From NCBI RefSeq assembly GCF_004359215.1, contig NC_090616.1, forward strand, positions 742,426 to 772,506: a stretch of DNA of 30,081 nt, in the 5' to 3' direction. The position numbers were made by a program, and so were the translations under genes. The notes under the pieces were generated by a model. That model had not been told where the DNA came from. It did not search any database and saw only the letters and a list, made by a program, of their open reading frames with translations. The stretch is from Bremia lactucae (lineage: Eukaryota > Oomycota > Peronosporomycetes > Peronosporales > Peronosporaceae). Below are positions 9,150 through 18,100 of this stretch, one piece after another. Position 1 is the stretch's first letter, and every line of letters begins with the position of its first letter.

Positions 9150-9990
9150 CTTTGGGGTAGCTTCAGAGTTCGCGTCAGTATGGCATCCTGCCGCTACTGC
9201 GCTCCTGCATTTGCCGACCCCTCAGTGATCGATGCAGAACTCATGCGTCTCGCACGCTGGTTCTTGCCATCGCGTTTTGGGAAGGGAGTCCTCTTGCTAA
9301 GCATCTTTGCCCCAGCAGGGATCCCGGCATAGCAGCGAGCCATCGTATGGCCGCGCTTGCCGCAATTAATGCAGACAATGTCTGCATTGCCCAACTCCCA
9401 TGGGAGTGGCATCTGAACTCTCGGCCGACGACTTATACCAAGCTGTCGCCGGGGCACTGTTGTAGGATTGCTCCTCAACTAAGGCAATTTGGCTTGCCTC
9501 TTCCATCGTCGACGGCACCTTTCTGAAAAGGGCCGGTCGCGACAGGCCATGCCTTAGTCCGTTCATAAACGTCGGCACCTTAATGTGCTAAGGAATTTGG
9601 CCTACTGTAATGGATGCCGACAGTAAGCCCCTTCCCTGCATCTGAATAGGCCTCGGCTAATGCGGCCGGGCGGAGAGCATCTCAACAATCCTGTTGAGAG
9701 CCTCGGACCTAGCCTGCTCACGCCTCAGCTCTGCCTGAGTCTGAGTGACGGACTCAGCCACAGCATGGCTCTTTGTCTCCAACACGTCCCTTCTCTGTCC
9801 GAGCACGAATGCTTCAAACTGCTCTAACTGAGAACTATGTTGCTCGGAGGACTGTCAAGAGCCTGGCTAGGGCTTGTTCACCAAGTCCCTGCGCCAAGAG
9901 CTCTCCCATCTCTCCGAAGATCTTCGGAGAGGTGGGGGAAATGAGCCCAGTCAATATTGAAGCTCATCCTCACATACACGCTAAGAGACG
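9150..9990 (-). pseudogene. TyA Gag with CCHC zinc knuckle, degenerate
   Basis: Minus-strand frames give, in order, a capsid-end segment (FMNGLRHGLSRPALFRKVPS, then EEASQIALVEEQSYN; 9578-9366) and a nucleocapsid segment with a complete CCHC knuckle, CINCGKRGHTMARC (9373-9332), followed by a basic tail. Gag packages the RNA and forms the particle; the knuckle binds nucleic acid. The stretch 9590-9990 should hold the amino end of Gag but is broken by stops. It contains a 22-bp perfect palindrome (9910-9931). The gag lies directly inside the right LTR and the primer-binding site, as expected of a minus-strand element. Confidence 0.75.
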
Positions 9991-10003
9991 CGGGTAGTGG
10001 GAA

Positions 10004-10023
10004 GGATTTCAAGTGCTACCAAG
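10004..10023 (-). other. Candidate primer-binding site of TyA
   Basis: On the minus strand the bases after the LTR end read CTTGGTAGCACTTGAAATCC. The TGG start is typical of sites that pair with a tRNA 3' CCA end. The TyC element has a related sequence, TGGTAGAACCTG, in the same place (29481-29499). I cannot name the tRNA. Confidence 0.45.
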
Positions 10024-10526
10024 TGTAGGCGTGCACGTCGATTGCGGCCACGCTCTACTTAAGCACACACCTGAGCACAGCGAGGAAGCGGTTTGACCGT
10101 TACCTATCACTTGCAGTGAGGTAGTTGGTGGGCGCCTAAGCGACGTCACCCAACGAACTAAGTACCTAAGTACAAGTGACCTCCCGAAAGCGGTAATCCG
10201 GCCCCACATGCGCACTTGCGAATTAGAAAGTTTCCAGGCTGATTTATATTTAATCGTATTAAATATAAAACCTATTCTAGCCAATCGTAAATGCCATCTT
10301 TGTAGATATGCACTCAGTTGTATTGCAAGCGTATTATTCTAAACACCTCGTCTTTTGGATGACGCTAGGCGTCATCCAATTCAATGTGAATGCACCCTTG
10401 TGCATCACATACACAAGAGTGGGTCACAATGTGAACCAAACCCAAGTGGTGGGTCTAATTAATTGACCGTTCCCGTAAGTACACAAATTGTACATAACGG
10501 GGATTGTGTAACATTGGGCAACTTTA
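10024..10526 (-). repeat. TyA 5' LTR (right copy)
   Basis: Direct repeat of 3203-3722. It starts TGTAGGC and reaches GTGTAACA at 10513, with shared sequence to about 10526. It carries the same hairpins as its partner, some with longer arms: an 11-bp arm pair around the TAG loop at 10355-10379 (9 bp in the left copy), and TTTATATTTA/TAAATATAAA where the left copy has nine pairs with a different inner base. As the 5' LTR of a minus-strand element it would hold the promoter. Confidence 0.85.
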
Positions 10527-11132
10527 GCCCGTTCCACGATATCAGCTACTTCGTTGTGGTCTCGTGATAAACCCTGCGGATGCGATCCAGACGTTCACAA
10601 AAAAAAAGTGACGAACTAGAAAAAACTTGATGCAATTTTATGATCCATTAAAGGTTAATCTCTTACTTGCTGAAGATTAATAATCGCTAGAAGTGCACGT
10701 GAAGACAAATTCTGTGCTCTTAAAATTATTTAAAAGCCGACACAAGGTTGTCAACCTTATTAGATTTAGCGACCTAAAATTGCCAACAAAAACCACTTCT
10801 ATCTGAATTGTCACTTAATATAATACATTCAGGATATTGCACAGTTTAAAAATTGTCGTTATACCGATAAGACGCCGACAGAATCGTAATGATGGACTTG
10901 ATTCTCGAGAGCATCTACCATATTTTCTATGATAACTCTTCCATATAACGCATACACCGCGAATATTACCTAGTCGAAGGAGCTATAAAAAAGTTGGTTA
11001 CAGCAAACTATCCACTTTAGACGTTTATTATGCAGCTTCCAACCGCTATTATTGCGATTAAATCCACTTGCTGCAATTTTTACAAAAGAGCTGCAAGCAA
11101 CCAATTGTCAGTCCAAAACATACTCTTATTGC
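10527..11132. other. Intergenic spacer between TyA and RPL14
   Basis: About 600 bases of AT-rich sequence with no open frame or repeat I can support. The part next to 11133 must hold the 3' UTR and polyadenylation region of RPL14. It marks the start of the gene island. Confidence 0.5.
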
Positions 11133-11616
11133 TTAATTGGCTTTGCGAGCGGCGGCGACAGCCTTCTTAACCAACGAGTTCTTTTGCTTACGGGCAATCA
11201 TAGCCTTAAAGCGATCAAAGTCGTTCAGTTGGGCGCGCGTCTTCTTGTTCTGCAGCTTTTTTGCCCATGCGGTGGCTTCCCATATTGCCAGCGTATCCGA
11301 TTTGGCCAACGCTTTCTTTAGCGTCTTTTCGCGCGCCTGGCGAGGGATGACAACCGTCAGATCTGTGAGCGATACGCGCTTAAAGTTGATCACGTGGCGG
11401 TTCACGCCGGTCACGCTAAAAGGTCCGTCTATTAAGCACTTGTTCTCGTCGACCACGTCGATAATTGTGGCAATCTTGCCAGCATCTGGGCCGTAATTGA
11501 TAAGCACAACGCGGCCGATTGAAACGAAGCGAGTAAATGTCTAGTACCAATACACATGCAAATTCACAGAGTGAAGGTCAAAGGGGCAAAGCACAATACT
11601 TGGGCTAACGTACCAT
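11133..11616 (-). CDS. RPL14: 60S ribosomal protein L14 (eL14)
   Basis: eL14 is a cytosolic large-subunit protein. The main exon, 11540-11133, encodes TFTRFVSIGRVVLINYGPDA and onward: a KOW-type SH3 barrel (GRV...GKIATIIDVVDENKCLIDGP) followed by the eL14 domain with a basic helical tail (FKAMIARKQKN...KKAVAAARKAN). There is no ATG at the start of this exon. A 73-bp intron (11613-11541) starts GTACGT and ends CTAG; splicing joins it to an ATG at 11616-11614, giving M-TFTRFV, which fits the family start M-x-F-x-RFVE[IV]GRV. The predicted protein is 136 residues, normal for eL14. The stop is TAA at 11135-11133. It is divergent from RPL5 with 270 bp between the start codons. Splice assignment is inferred from the sequence alone. 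Confidence 0.93.
11541..11613 (-). other. RPL14 intron 1, directly after the ATG
   Basis: 73 bp with GTACGT at the 5' end and CTAG at the 3' end on the minus strand. Exon 1 contributes only the three bases of the start codon to the protein, so this is a phase 0 intron at codon 1. Confidence 0.8.
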
Positions 11617-11886
11617 GGTTGCTGTGGAAAAAAGCTAAACGAACTAATAAGGTCGTATATGAGCACCGTAATGCCGTCGCATTTAGAACCAGTCATCGCA
11701 ACCCTAATCTTCGATAGATAATTTTTACAAATCAGTGCGGGGCATTTCTAAATTAAATTGCTTTATCCTTCATAGCTACGCATCAGACAGATTTCCGCAT
11801 CTTACATTGTGTAGGCAGTATGATAGTAGCGGCGATCAATTATATAGCTTGGGCGCCACCAGTTTGGAAATTTCATCAGAGGAAGG
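11617..11886. promoter_or_regulatory. Shared divergent promoter of RPL14 and RPL5
   Basis: Only 270 bp separate the two start codons, so both promoters and both 5' UTRs lie here. AATTATATAG at about 11838-11847, roughly 45 bp before the RPL5 ATG, is TATA-like, but oomycete promoters often lack TATA boxes, so its role is uncertain. Joint use of the region would help keep two 60S proteins in step. Confidence 0.6.
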
Positions 11887-12792
11887 ATGCCTTTCGTTAA
11901 GGTCTTAAAGAACAAGGCGTACTTTAAACGCTATCAGGTCAAGTATCGTCGTCGTCGTGAGGGCAAAACCGATTATCGTGCCCGCAAGCGTCTCATTACG
12001 CAAGACAAGAACAAGTACAACTCGCCTAAGTATCGTCTCGTTGTGCGTATCACGAACAGGCAGGTAATCTGCCAGATCGCGTATGCTGAAATTGATGGAG
12101 ACAAAATTCTCTGCCAAGCCTCGTCGGCAGAGCTTCCTCGTTACGGCCTTAGCGTAGGTCTGAAGAATTACGCCGCCGCGTACGCCACCGGTTTACTTGT
12201 GGGCCGTCGTGTCCTTGCAAAGCTTGGCTTGGATGAGGACTATCAAGGCAATACCGAAGTTGATGGTGAGATTGTCAAGACTGAGAGCAATGGCCGCACA
12301 TACTTTGTGGATGAGATTGCTGACGAGAAGCGTCCATTCCGTTGCTACTTGGATTGCGGCTTGCGCTCGACCACTACGGGTAACCGCGTCTTTGGTGCAT
12401 TGAAGGGAGCTTCGGATGCGGGTTTGGACATTCCTCACAGCGAGAAGCGATTCCCTGGCTACAGTCGTGACGACAAGAGCTACGATGCAGAAGTCCACCG
12501 TGACCGTATCTTTGCGGTCCACATTTCGGATCACATGAAGGAGCTCGAGGAGGATGACCCGGAAATGCTTGCGTCGCACTACGCGGAGTACGTCAAGGCT
12601 GGCATTAATCCCGACAACCTTGAGGATATCATTACCAAGGTACACGAAGCCATTCGTGCGGACCCTTCGCCTGCTCCAAAGAAGAGTCATACTTTTGACA
12701 AAAAGTATAAACGCACTGCCAAGCGCTCACGTCAACAGCGTCAAGCCCGTGTTGCCCAGAAGAAGGCCCACGCTGCCTCGAAGAAGGCTTAA
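11887..12792 (+). CDS. RPL5: 60S ribosomal protein L5 (uL18)
   Basis: A 301-residue intronless ORF starting MPFVKVLKNKAYFKRYQVKY, the near-invariant uL18 start, followed by the RRRREGKTDYRARKRL segment that contacts 5S rRNA. The central uL18 fold includes ASSAELPRYGLSVGLKNYAA and YATGLLVGRR, and the C-terminal eukaryotic extension ends in a Lys/Arg/Ala-rich tail. With eL-family partner uL5 it carries 5S rRNA into the 60S subunit in the nucleolus. The length matches the family (about 297-301). No intron signals are needed and codon use is even. It is the right arm of the divergent RPL14/RPL5 pair and lies 163 bp before the next gene. This identification is the most secure in the window. Confidence 0.98.
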   Translation: MPFVKVLKNKAYFKRYQVKYRRRREGKTDYRARKRLITQDKNKYNSPKYRLVVRITNRQVICQIAYAEIDGDKILCQASSAELPRYGLSVGLKNYAAAYATGLLVGRRVLAKLGLDEDYQGNTEVDGEIVKTESNGRTYFVDEIADEKRPFRCYLDCGLRSTTTGNRVFGALKGASDAGLDIPHSEKRFPGYSRDDKSYDAEVHRDRIFAVHISDHMKELEEDDPEMLASHYAEYVKAGINPDNLEDIITKVHEAIRADPSPAPKKSHTFDKKYKRTAKRSRQQRQARVAQKKAHAASKKA

Positions 12793-12955
12793 TTTGTTGC
12801 TTATTAATTTTTCTTCGACTGCAAGTAATAAGACGTTGACCATAAACACGATGAAAGTTCAAACATTTCCTCTGTTGTTATTTTCAGAAAAATATCCTAG
12901 TTTGAGCTCAAAGTAATTTTAAAATTTGTATTCCAGGATAAAGTAGAAAATTCAG

Positions 12956-14062
12956 ATGAATTTCTCAAAAAATACTGGAATGACGTTCTCGATGAGGCTG
13001 CCAACCGGTAAGAGCAAGCAGAAGCCGCTCGCTGCTCCGTTTGCTTCGAAAAGCAAGCAATACGGCCTTCTTATCCCTTTAAAAGACTCAGTTAAACAGG
13101 TACATACTGGTGTTGCGTAACTGCTTGTTTGCAATCGTTCTGACGAAAAACTCTGACAGGAATCTCGAAAAAGTCTTAACGTGTTTGCTGCGGCAGCAGA
13201 AAAGAGTAAGAAAGAAAAGATTGCTGACAGTAAAGAGAATGCAAAATGTCAAAAAGAAATCGAGTCTACTCGCAGCGTGCATGCGTGTCGAGTGGACAAG
13301 TTGCACGCGCTAGCTTTGGCTGAAGACGCATCAGTTTTCGATTATGACGCTGTGTACGACGATATGAAGAGTGCGCGAGCGATTGAAGCGGGAAAAAGCG
13401 CCGCTAAACGAGAAGACGAGAAAAAAAGACCAAAGTACATCAGCACGTTGCTACAACAGGCAAAGATCCGAGAGGTCGAGAACGAACGGATTCGAGAACG
13501 ACGGCTGCTGAATGAACGAAAAGCTGACGATGTTTTGTATGGAGACAAAGAGAAACTCGTTTCAGCATCGTATAAAAGAAAGTTGCAAGAGATGCAGCGC
13601 TGGGACGCGGAAGATGCACGGCTTGCTGAAGTAGAGGAACGGGAAGACGTTGTAAAACAGGCCGAGCATGGAATTGCTGGATTTTATGCCAATCTAAACA
13701 AAAACATCGCCATGGGCGGCTCTACTGACAACGCACGCAGTGCATATACTGCCCATGGTGCCCCGAAGATTGATAGAATTGCAGCTGTCGAGTGTAAACA
13801 CGAACGTGAGCATGAGAATGCTGAACGTGCTACAATTGAGAAATTTAAGGACACATCTGCGCCGGAGCAGACCGCCCAATCAGACGAAGATTGTCAGTCT
13901 CAATCAGTCCATGACGCCATTTTTAAACATAAGGAAATAGCTGCTTTATGTGTGCCACAAAATGACGTGAAGGAAGCGAAAATCAGCAAGCAAGACGCTA
14001 TCGCCGCGGCGAAAGCACGTTTTCTGGCTCGTCAAGCGCAGCGCAAAACCCGTAGCAAATAA
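12956..14062 (+). CDS. NSRP1/CCDC55-like nuclear speckle splicing regulator
   Basis: Exon 1 is 12956-13099 (48 codons, MNFSKNTGMTFSM..., ending KQYGLLIPLKDSVKQ). Exon 2 is 13160-14062 (ESRKSLNVFAAAAEKS...). They are joined across a 60-bp intron with GTACAT and ACAG ends, phase 0, giving 348 residues. An in-frame TAG at 12944-12946 fixes the upstream limit; the ATG codons 9 and 13 are alternative starts. The KQYGLLIP motif early in exon 1 and LAEDASVFDYDAVYDDM (about residue 101), followed by KRPKYISTLLQQAKIRE, YKRKLQEM and GFYANLNKNIA, are the signature of the NSRP1 N-terminal domain (DUF2040), a long charged coiled coil. Human NSRP1 affects alternative splice-site choice in nuclear speckles; the role here is by homology. 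The C terminus is shorter than in animals and ends with a basic segment. Confidence 0.85.
13100..13159 (+). other. Intron of the NSRP1-like gene
   Basis: 60 bp, GTACAT at the 5' end and GACAG at the 3' end, with a pyrimidine-containing stretch before the acceptor. The frame is closed across it (TAA at 13118-13120 in the exon 1 frame), and joining at these sites keeps the family motif spacing. Confidence 0.8.
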
Positions 14063-14185
14063 TGAGCAATAAATTAAATAAGGTTTGAAAGTGTACATTT
14101 ATAATGCTCCTTGTTTCTATCTCGTCTCTTGCGTAAAGTGCCTACTATATCATATGCGAAAATAAATATCAAACAAAAAAGACGC
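14063..14185. other. Short convergent intergenic region
   Basis: 123 bp between the stop codons of two convergent genes; it must hold both 3' UTR ends. AATAAA-like sequences occur on both strands (AATAAATTAAAT at about 14067-14078 plus; TTTATT in reverse nearby), consistent with closely spaced polyadenylation. Confidence 0.5.
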
Positions 14186-15121
14186 TTAATGCACAGATTG
14201 TGTCAAGTGCTGTAGGCCCAACAACGATGTGGCTGCAAGCAACTCGAGATCTTGAAGCGATGGATTCGTCGCGTCATCGCGCGGGGTGCTCTCCGCTTTC
14301 ATGCGCTTTTGGACCGTATAATCCTTTGAATGCTTTCTGTCATCCGAACACATGAAAGATGTCGTACAAGGCGATAAGTGTTCCCGCGAACGCTTGCGCG
14401 GAGAGCTCGCAGGGCTCGGCACAGGTGACGAAGACACCAGCTGGTGCAAATTCAAAGGCACATCTAATTTGTTGCCACGTGGGCCGCCGCGTCCGGTTGA
14501 TAGAAAATTCTTGACTTCAACGCCGGATTGACGCAGCACCGGTTGCCAAAGGCGCTTGCGCGCATTTGTAAACCAGTTCGAGAGCTGTTTGACCTCGATT
14601 CCAGCCTCACTCGCCAATTCTTCCTTCTCCTCCTCGCTCGGGTACGGATGGGCAAAGTGCTCTGGCGAAAACATCCACGCTTTAAGCACATTCTTGGCCT
14701 CTGGATGCAGTGTTCCTCGGCGCGTGCCTTTCTTGCGCCTTTGTACAATAGTAGTCTTCTCTACCACGTGCTCACATTCTTCTTCGTCCGCGCTGCTAGC
14801 AGTAAATGGAGGACTCTCGAGCTCATACGAAGGGCATGAGAACGATGGCAGTCGCAATTCGCGATTTGGTAAACGCTGTGCCGAAATAGCAAATTGAAGA
14901 CCCGGGAGTGGGTTTTTGGCCGGATTCGGCGATGTGACGGGTGCGGACTTGCCGGTGAGGACGGGCGATGCCATTGATATTGATTCGGTAAGGTTCTCGC
15001 TCGGGTCAGTCGGGGAAAGACAGAGTTTTGATGCCTTTCTAGCCGCCTGCTGCATCTCCGACAAGTTCGAGGTCGTAAGCAGGCGCATGGCCACAAGGCG
15101 CGCGTGGCTCGGCCGCTCCAT
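14186..15121 (-). CDS. TALE-class homeodomain transcription factor
   Basis: A single 311-codon minus-strand frame. The homeodomain covers about residues 132-192: a basic arm (RRKKGTRRGTLHPEAK), helix 1 (VLKAWMFSPEHF), the three-residue-loop extension marked by HPYPSEEEK (Pro-Tyr-Pro at 159-161), helix 2 (ELASEAGI) and recognition helix 3 (VKQLSNWFTNARKRLWQPV). The WFxNxRxR core is intact. TALE proteins (KNOX/BELL, PBX/MEIS, IRX types) bind DNA, often as heterodimers, in the nucleus. No KNOX, BELL or MEIS partner domain is visible. The flanks are Ser/Pro-rich and low in complexity, with basic clusters (RKRSREH, QKRMK) that could be nuclear localisation signals. It converges with the NSRP1-like gene, 123 bp between stops. 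The start chosen is the first ATG; a second Met is at residue 12. Confidence 0.88.
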   Translation of the reverse strand: MERPSHARLVAMRLLTTSNLSEMQQAARKASKLCLSPTDPSENLTESISMASPVLTGKSAPVTSPNPAKNPLPGLQFAISAQRLPNRELRLPSFSCPSYELESPPFTASSADEEECEHVVEKTTIVQRRKKGTRRGTLHPEAKNVLKAWMFSPEHFAHPYPSEEEKEELASEAGIEVKQLSNWFTNARKRLWQPVLRQSGVEVKNFLSTGRGGPRGNKLDVPLNLHQLVSSSPVPSPASSPRKRSREHLSPCTTSFMCSDDRKHSKDYTVQKRMKAESTPRDDATNPSLQDLELLAATSLLGLQHLTQSVH

Positions 15122-18100
15122 TGCTAAAGGATAGGATACGGACTTGAAGGGTTGACTGCGGTTTACGTGTCAACTTTAAAAATGGTCAAGTTGCCTTTTT
15201 AGAAAGGCTTTTTGAAAATTGACGAAAAGCCGAGGTCGCACAAGCCAATCAGAATGCAGCGTGCGACGCGGCGTGAAGGCGCGGGACAGATGGGAGTCGA
15301 TGTCGCCTCTCCTACCGTCGTCTTGTAGCGCTTGGCTTGTAGTAGTCTCGTTGATGTCAACACCGCGATAGGTAGGGATGACTTTCCGAACGAGGCTGGT
15401 CGTGCGGTCGTGGATACTTTTACCCTTTCAAATTATAGGAAATGGACGAGTGACTAGCTTGATGGGCTTCGCGGGGGCTGACTATCTTACGTGATGCGGA
15501 TTGCAAAGTGATAGAATTTGAAAAGGTCTTTGAAGTGTCAGTTTCACTTTAACGCCAGGCGTGAAAGGCGAGCGACACCTGGGCAGATCTGCACGTCTCT
15601 TGGCGGCATAGCAACAAGAAGCTGCTGGAAACTGGCCCTTTTCTTTTTGTAACGGCTTAAATTAGCACGTAGAACAGCATTTGTCTTTTTATGCGAGCCC
15701 ACATTTCGCATATTGGGCGATATCATGCCAATCAAAGTCACGAACGCTCACTTTTCCTCTGATGAGAGAAATTGCGCAGCATGGCTCTGAGCGTGCTGCG
15801 AACAAGCATGTTTTCTTACTGCATAGAACGAAATTTGCTTCTATAAATTAGTAACCGCTTTGATGTTAAATCTGAAAGACACTTTTCAACCAAGCGATAT
15901 TTGAAGCGCCCCGAGAAGGAAGGCTACGGTCTTAGTACGTGCTATACAGTACTCAAGCTTGATTGACCGAAACGGGCAAAACTTTTCCAACGCAGTCCGT
16001 GTACGAGATTTGGCGCATAGACGTCCATGGCCAAATCGTATCTGTGAATTTGCGGGTCGTTTGATTGAGTCTGTCAAGTGTTCGCATATCATATATGCAC
16101 TGAATTTCAGTAACTAAAAAATAGTTGCCATCAATAATTAAAATTCAACATTTAAAGGTAACGCTTTTGCATTGGAACGTAAGTAAATTTAACCTTTTTT
16201 GTTGAGGGTCGTTAGCAAAATGGGTAGCATCTGATCAAGATCATCAACACTGATTCTCAGTTAGTCTGCGTGCTACGTTTCGCGTTGACAAGGCAAGGTG
16301 CAGAGCCTGTTCATATCCATGGGCAGCTTTTTCGTATTGCTTAACTAAGAAATGGTAGAGCTTCGAAAGCGCCACATGTTAAAAGCAACTGCCACTGTTG
16401 AGTAGCATCTGGTGCGAATGGCCTTGAGCATTTCACAAACGTTATCAGTAATGTGTGCATTTGGTTTAATTTTTGAATATATACCCCAGCAAAGTAAGCG
16501 ATTCAGAAGCTTAAATCGGCGTAAGAAAGTCACTGACGCCAGCTAGTGGGCCATTTGCAACAAACTCTGCAGATAGTTTAATTGCATCATTCAAAAATTA
16601 TTTACAATCTTTGTAAGATGTGCGGCTGATGCGTAGGGTGTGGCGGCTGTGATTGGTGATGAGGCTGGTTGAATCTTGGGGTAATAGATAAGGGTAGAAG
16701 CCGATGGGGCTTCGTGCAGATGGATCCGTTTCTTTATGAAAGAACCCTAACTGCTTTCAAAAGGTGTTAGATCGGACAAATCAAACTCTCATGCTGACGC
16801 TGCTATTAAAGTACTTCTATTAACACGCAGGGCAGGTTCTTGTCTTCAATTTGCAAAGCTGTAACTAAAATTATAATTCTACGATCATATTTTATTTGTG
16901 ACCGAATGTTATAGTGGTCAGCATCCATTTAATTGGAATTCGTTTCCCTGAATGACTAGAAGGCCGATATTGGATTGTCAAAATTTGTTGTCAAGGATTT
17001 AAAAAAAAGATCTCAAATCATTAAGCAGCAGGAGTAGCTGCTGTTATCCACCATGAGAAGGGACTTCATCAGGTGAATTAATAAACGCGCATCATCCACA
17101 TGAAAGCCAGTTTCAGCGGCTTTTGCGTCGAATTATCACTCAGCTTTACGAACTTTTGTTATTTTTAATCGTAAAAAGTCCTGTGGTCTATGACAACTCT
17201 TTAATTTACCAACAGCCAAATTCTTTGAAATAAGAAAAGCTACTATGCGTTAAGGCTAAGCATCTTCCGATGAAAATTGAAGCAGCCTATTAACGTCGCT
17301 CTCACTGCACACGTGGCGCTCGCTTGTCTTATTGAATTGACAAGAATAGAGAGTAAATGATATTAGAATGAAGAAATCGACTAGGTCGTCATTTATTTCT
17401 ACATGCAAAAAGTAACCCCCCGCTTTAATTTTCAATAGCTTGAACCGATACGAAATGACCCAATGATCACGGTGCCAAATTGATGGTTTAGAACGAAGTT
17501 TGTCGCTCGTTAATATTTTGCTACTTTGTTTAGAAAATACGAAAAGTGCGACGACCAATACGTTTTCTAAGATATTTCGAATCGGCGATGCTTCCGAGCG
17601 CCAGAGCTCGTTTTTATCGCTCAATCTGAACAGCTTTAAGAAGACAAAAAAGTTATAGAATGAGAAAGAGGGAGGGACTACGATAAGATGCATTGTAATG
17701 AGCGTCTGCTTCAGTTTGTGTAGACAAATACCCTCTTCGCAATAGGGCTAAGCCTTATAAGCTAAGTTTCTACGCTAAATTAAGCATTTTGTATGCGGGT
17801 TTTGACGCTTCACTAGAAAATTCATGGTAATCTTTAGGGTTTGTTTCTAAAATATTGCTTTTTAATCTGGTGTGGTTCATGCTCATCAATAAGTGTTGGC
17901 ATATGCAGAAGATTATTAACAAATCACAACTTCATGCTGATATATTTTTAATTGGTAGCGGAGTCACTAGCTTACAGGAAAAGTCATAAGCATAACTTCT
18001 GGTCAAATTGGGTAATGAAATCAAACTGACTTACGTTTTTTTATTGGAAATTGATCGCCAAATCACACTGGGTGAATTATACACCAGCCTGTAAGCATAC

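Larger units (their letters stand above)
3203..10526 (-). mobile_element. TyA: minus-strand Ty3/gypsy retrotransposon, rearranged
   Basis: Two direct LTR copies bound this 7.3-kb unit (3203-3722 and 10024-10526). Orientation is minus: gag with CCHC, protease, RT and RNase H run right to left from the right LTR, a TGG-starting primer-binding candidate lies just inside the right LTR (10004-10023), and a purine-rich tract (GGGGAGCG on the minus strand, about 3724-3738) lies just inside the left LTR. The order gag-PR-RT-RH is Ty3/gypsy, not copia. Instead of its own integrase, a plus-strand RNase H-integrase segment from TyB occupies about 5295-6740. A plus-strand ORF remnant lies between that and the 3' LTR. 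All proteins carry stops or shifts, so it cannot move by itself. Confidence 0.8.

Noticed and set aside
12193..12690. Minus-strand 165-codon frame opposite RPL5.
   Set aside because: Shadow of a highly conserved ribosomal protein gene with strong codon bias.
12935..12955. TTCCAG at 12931-12936 as the acceptor of a 5' UTR intron of the NSRP1-like gene.
   Set aside because: No convincing donor could be placed upstream within the 163-bp spacer; left as unproven.
17256..17693. Minus-strand 145-residue ORF as a secreted RXLR or Crinkler effector.
   Set aside because: No RXLR, EER or LxLFLAK motif after the start and no convincing signal peptide; the region is AT-rich enough for chance frames.
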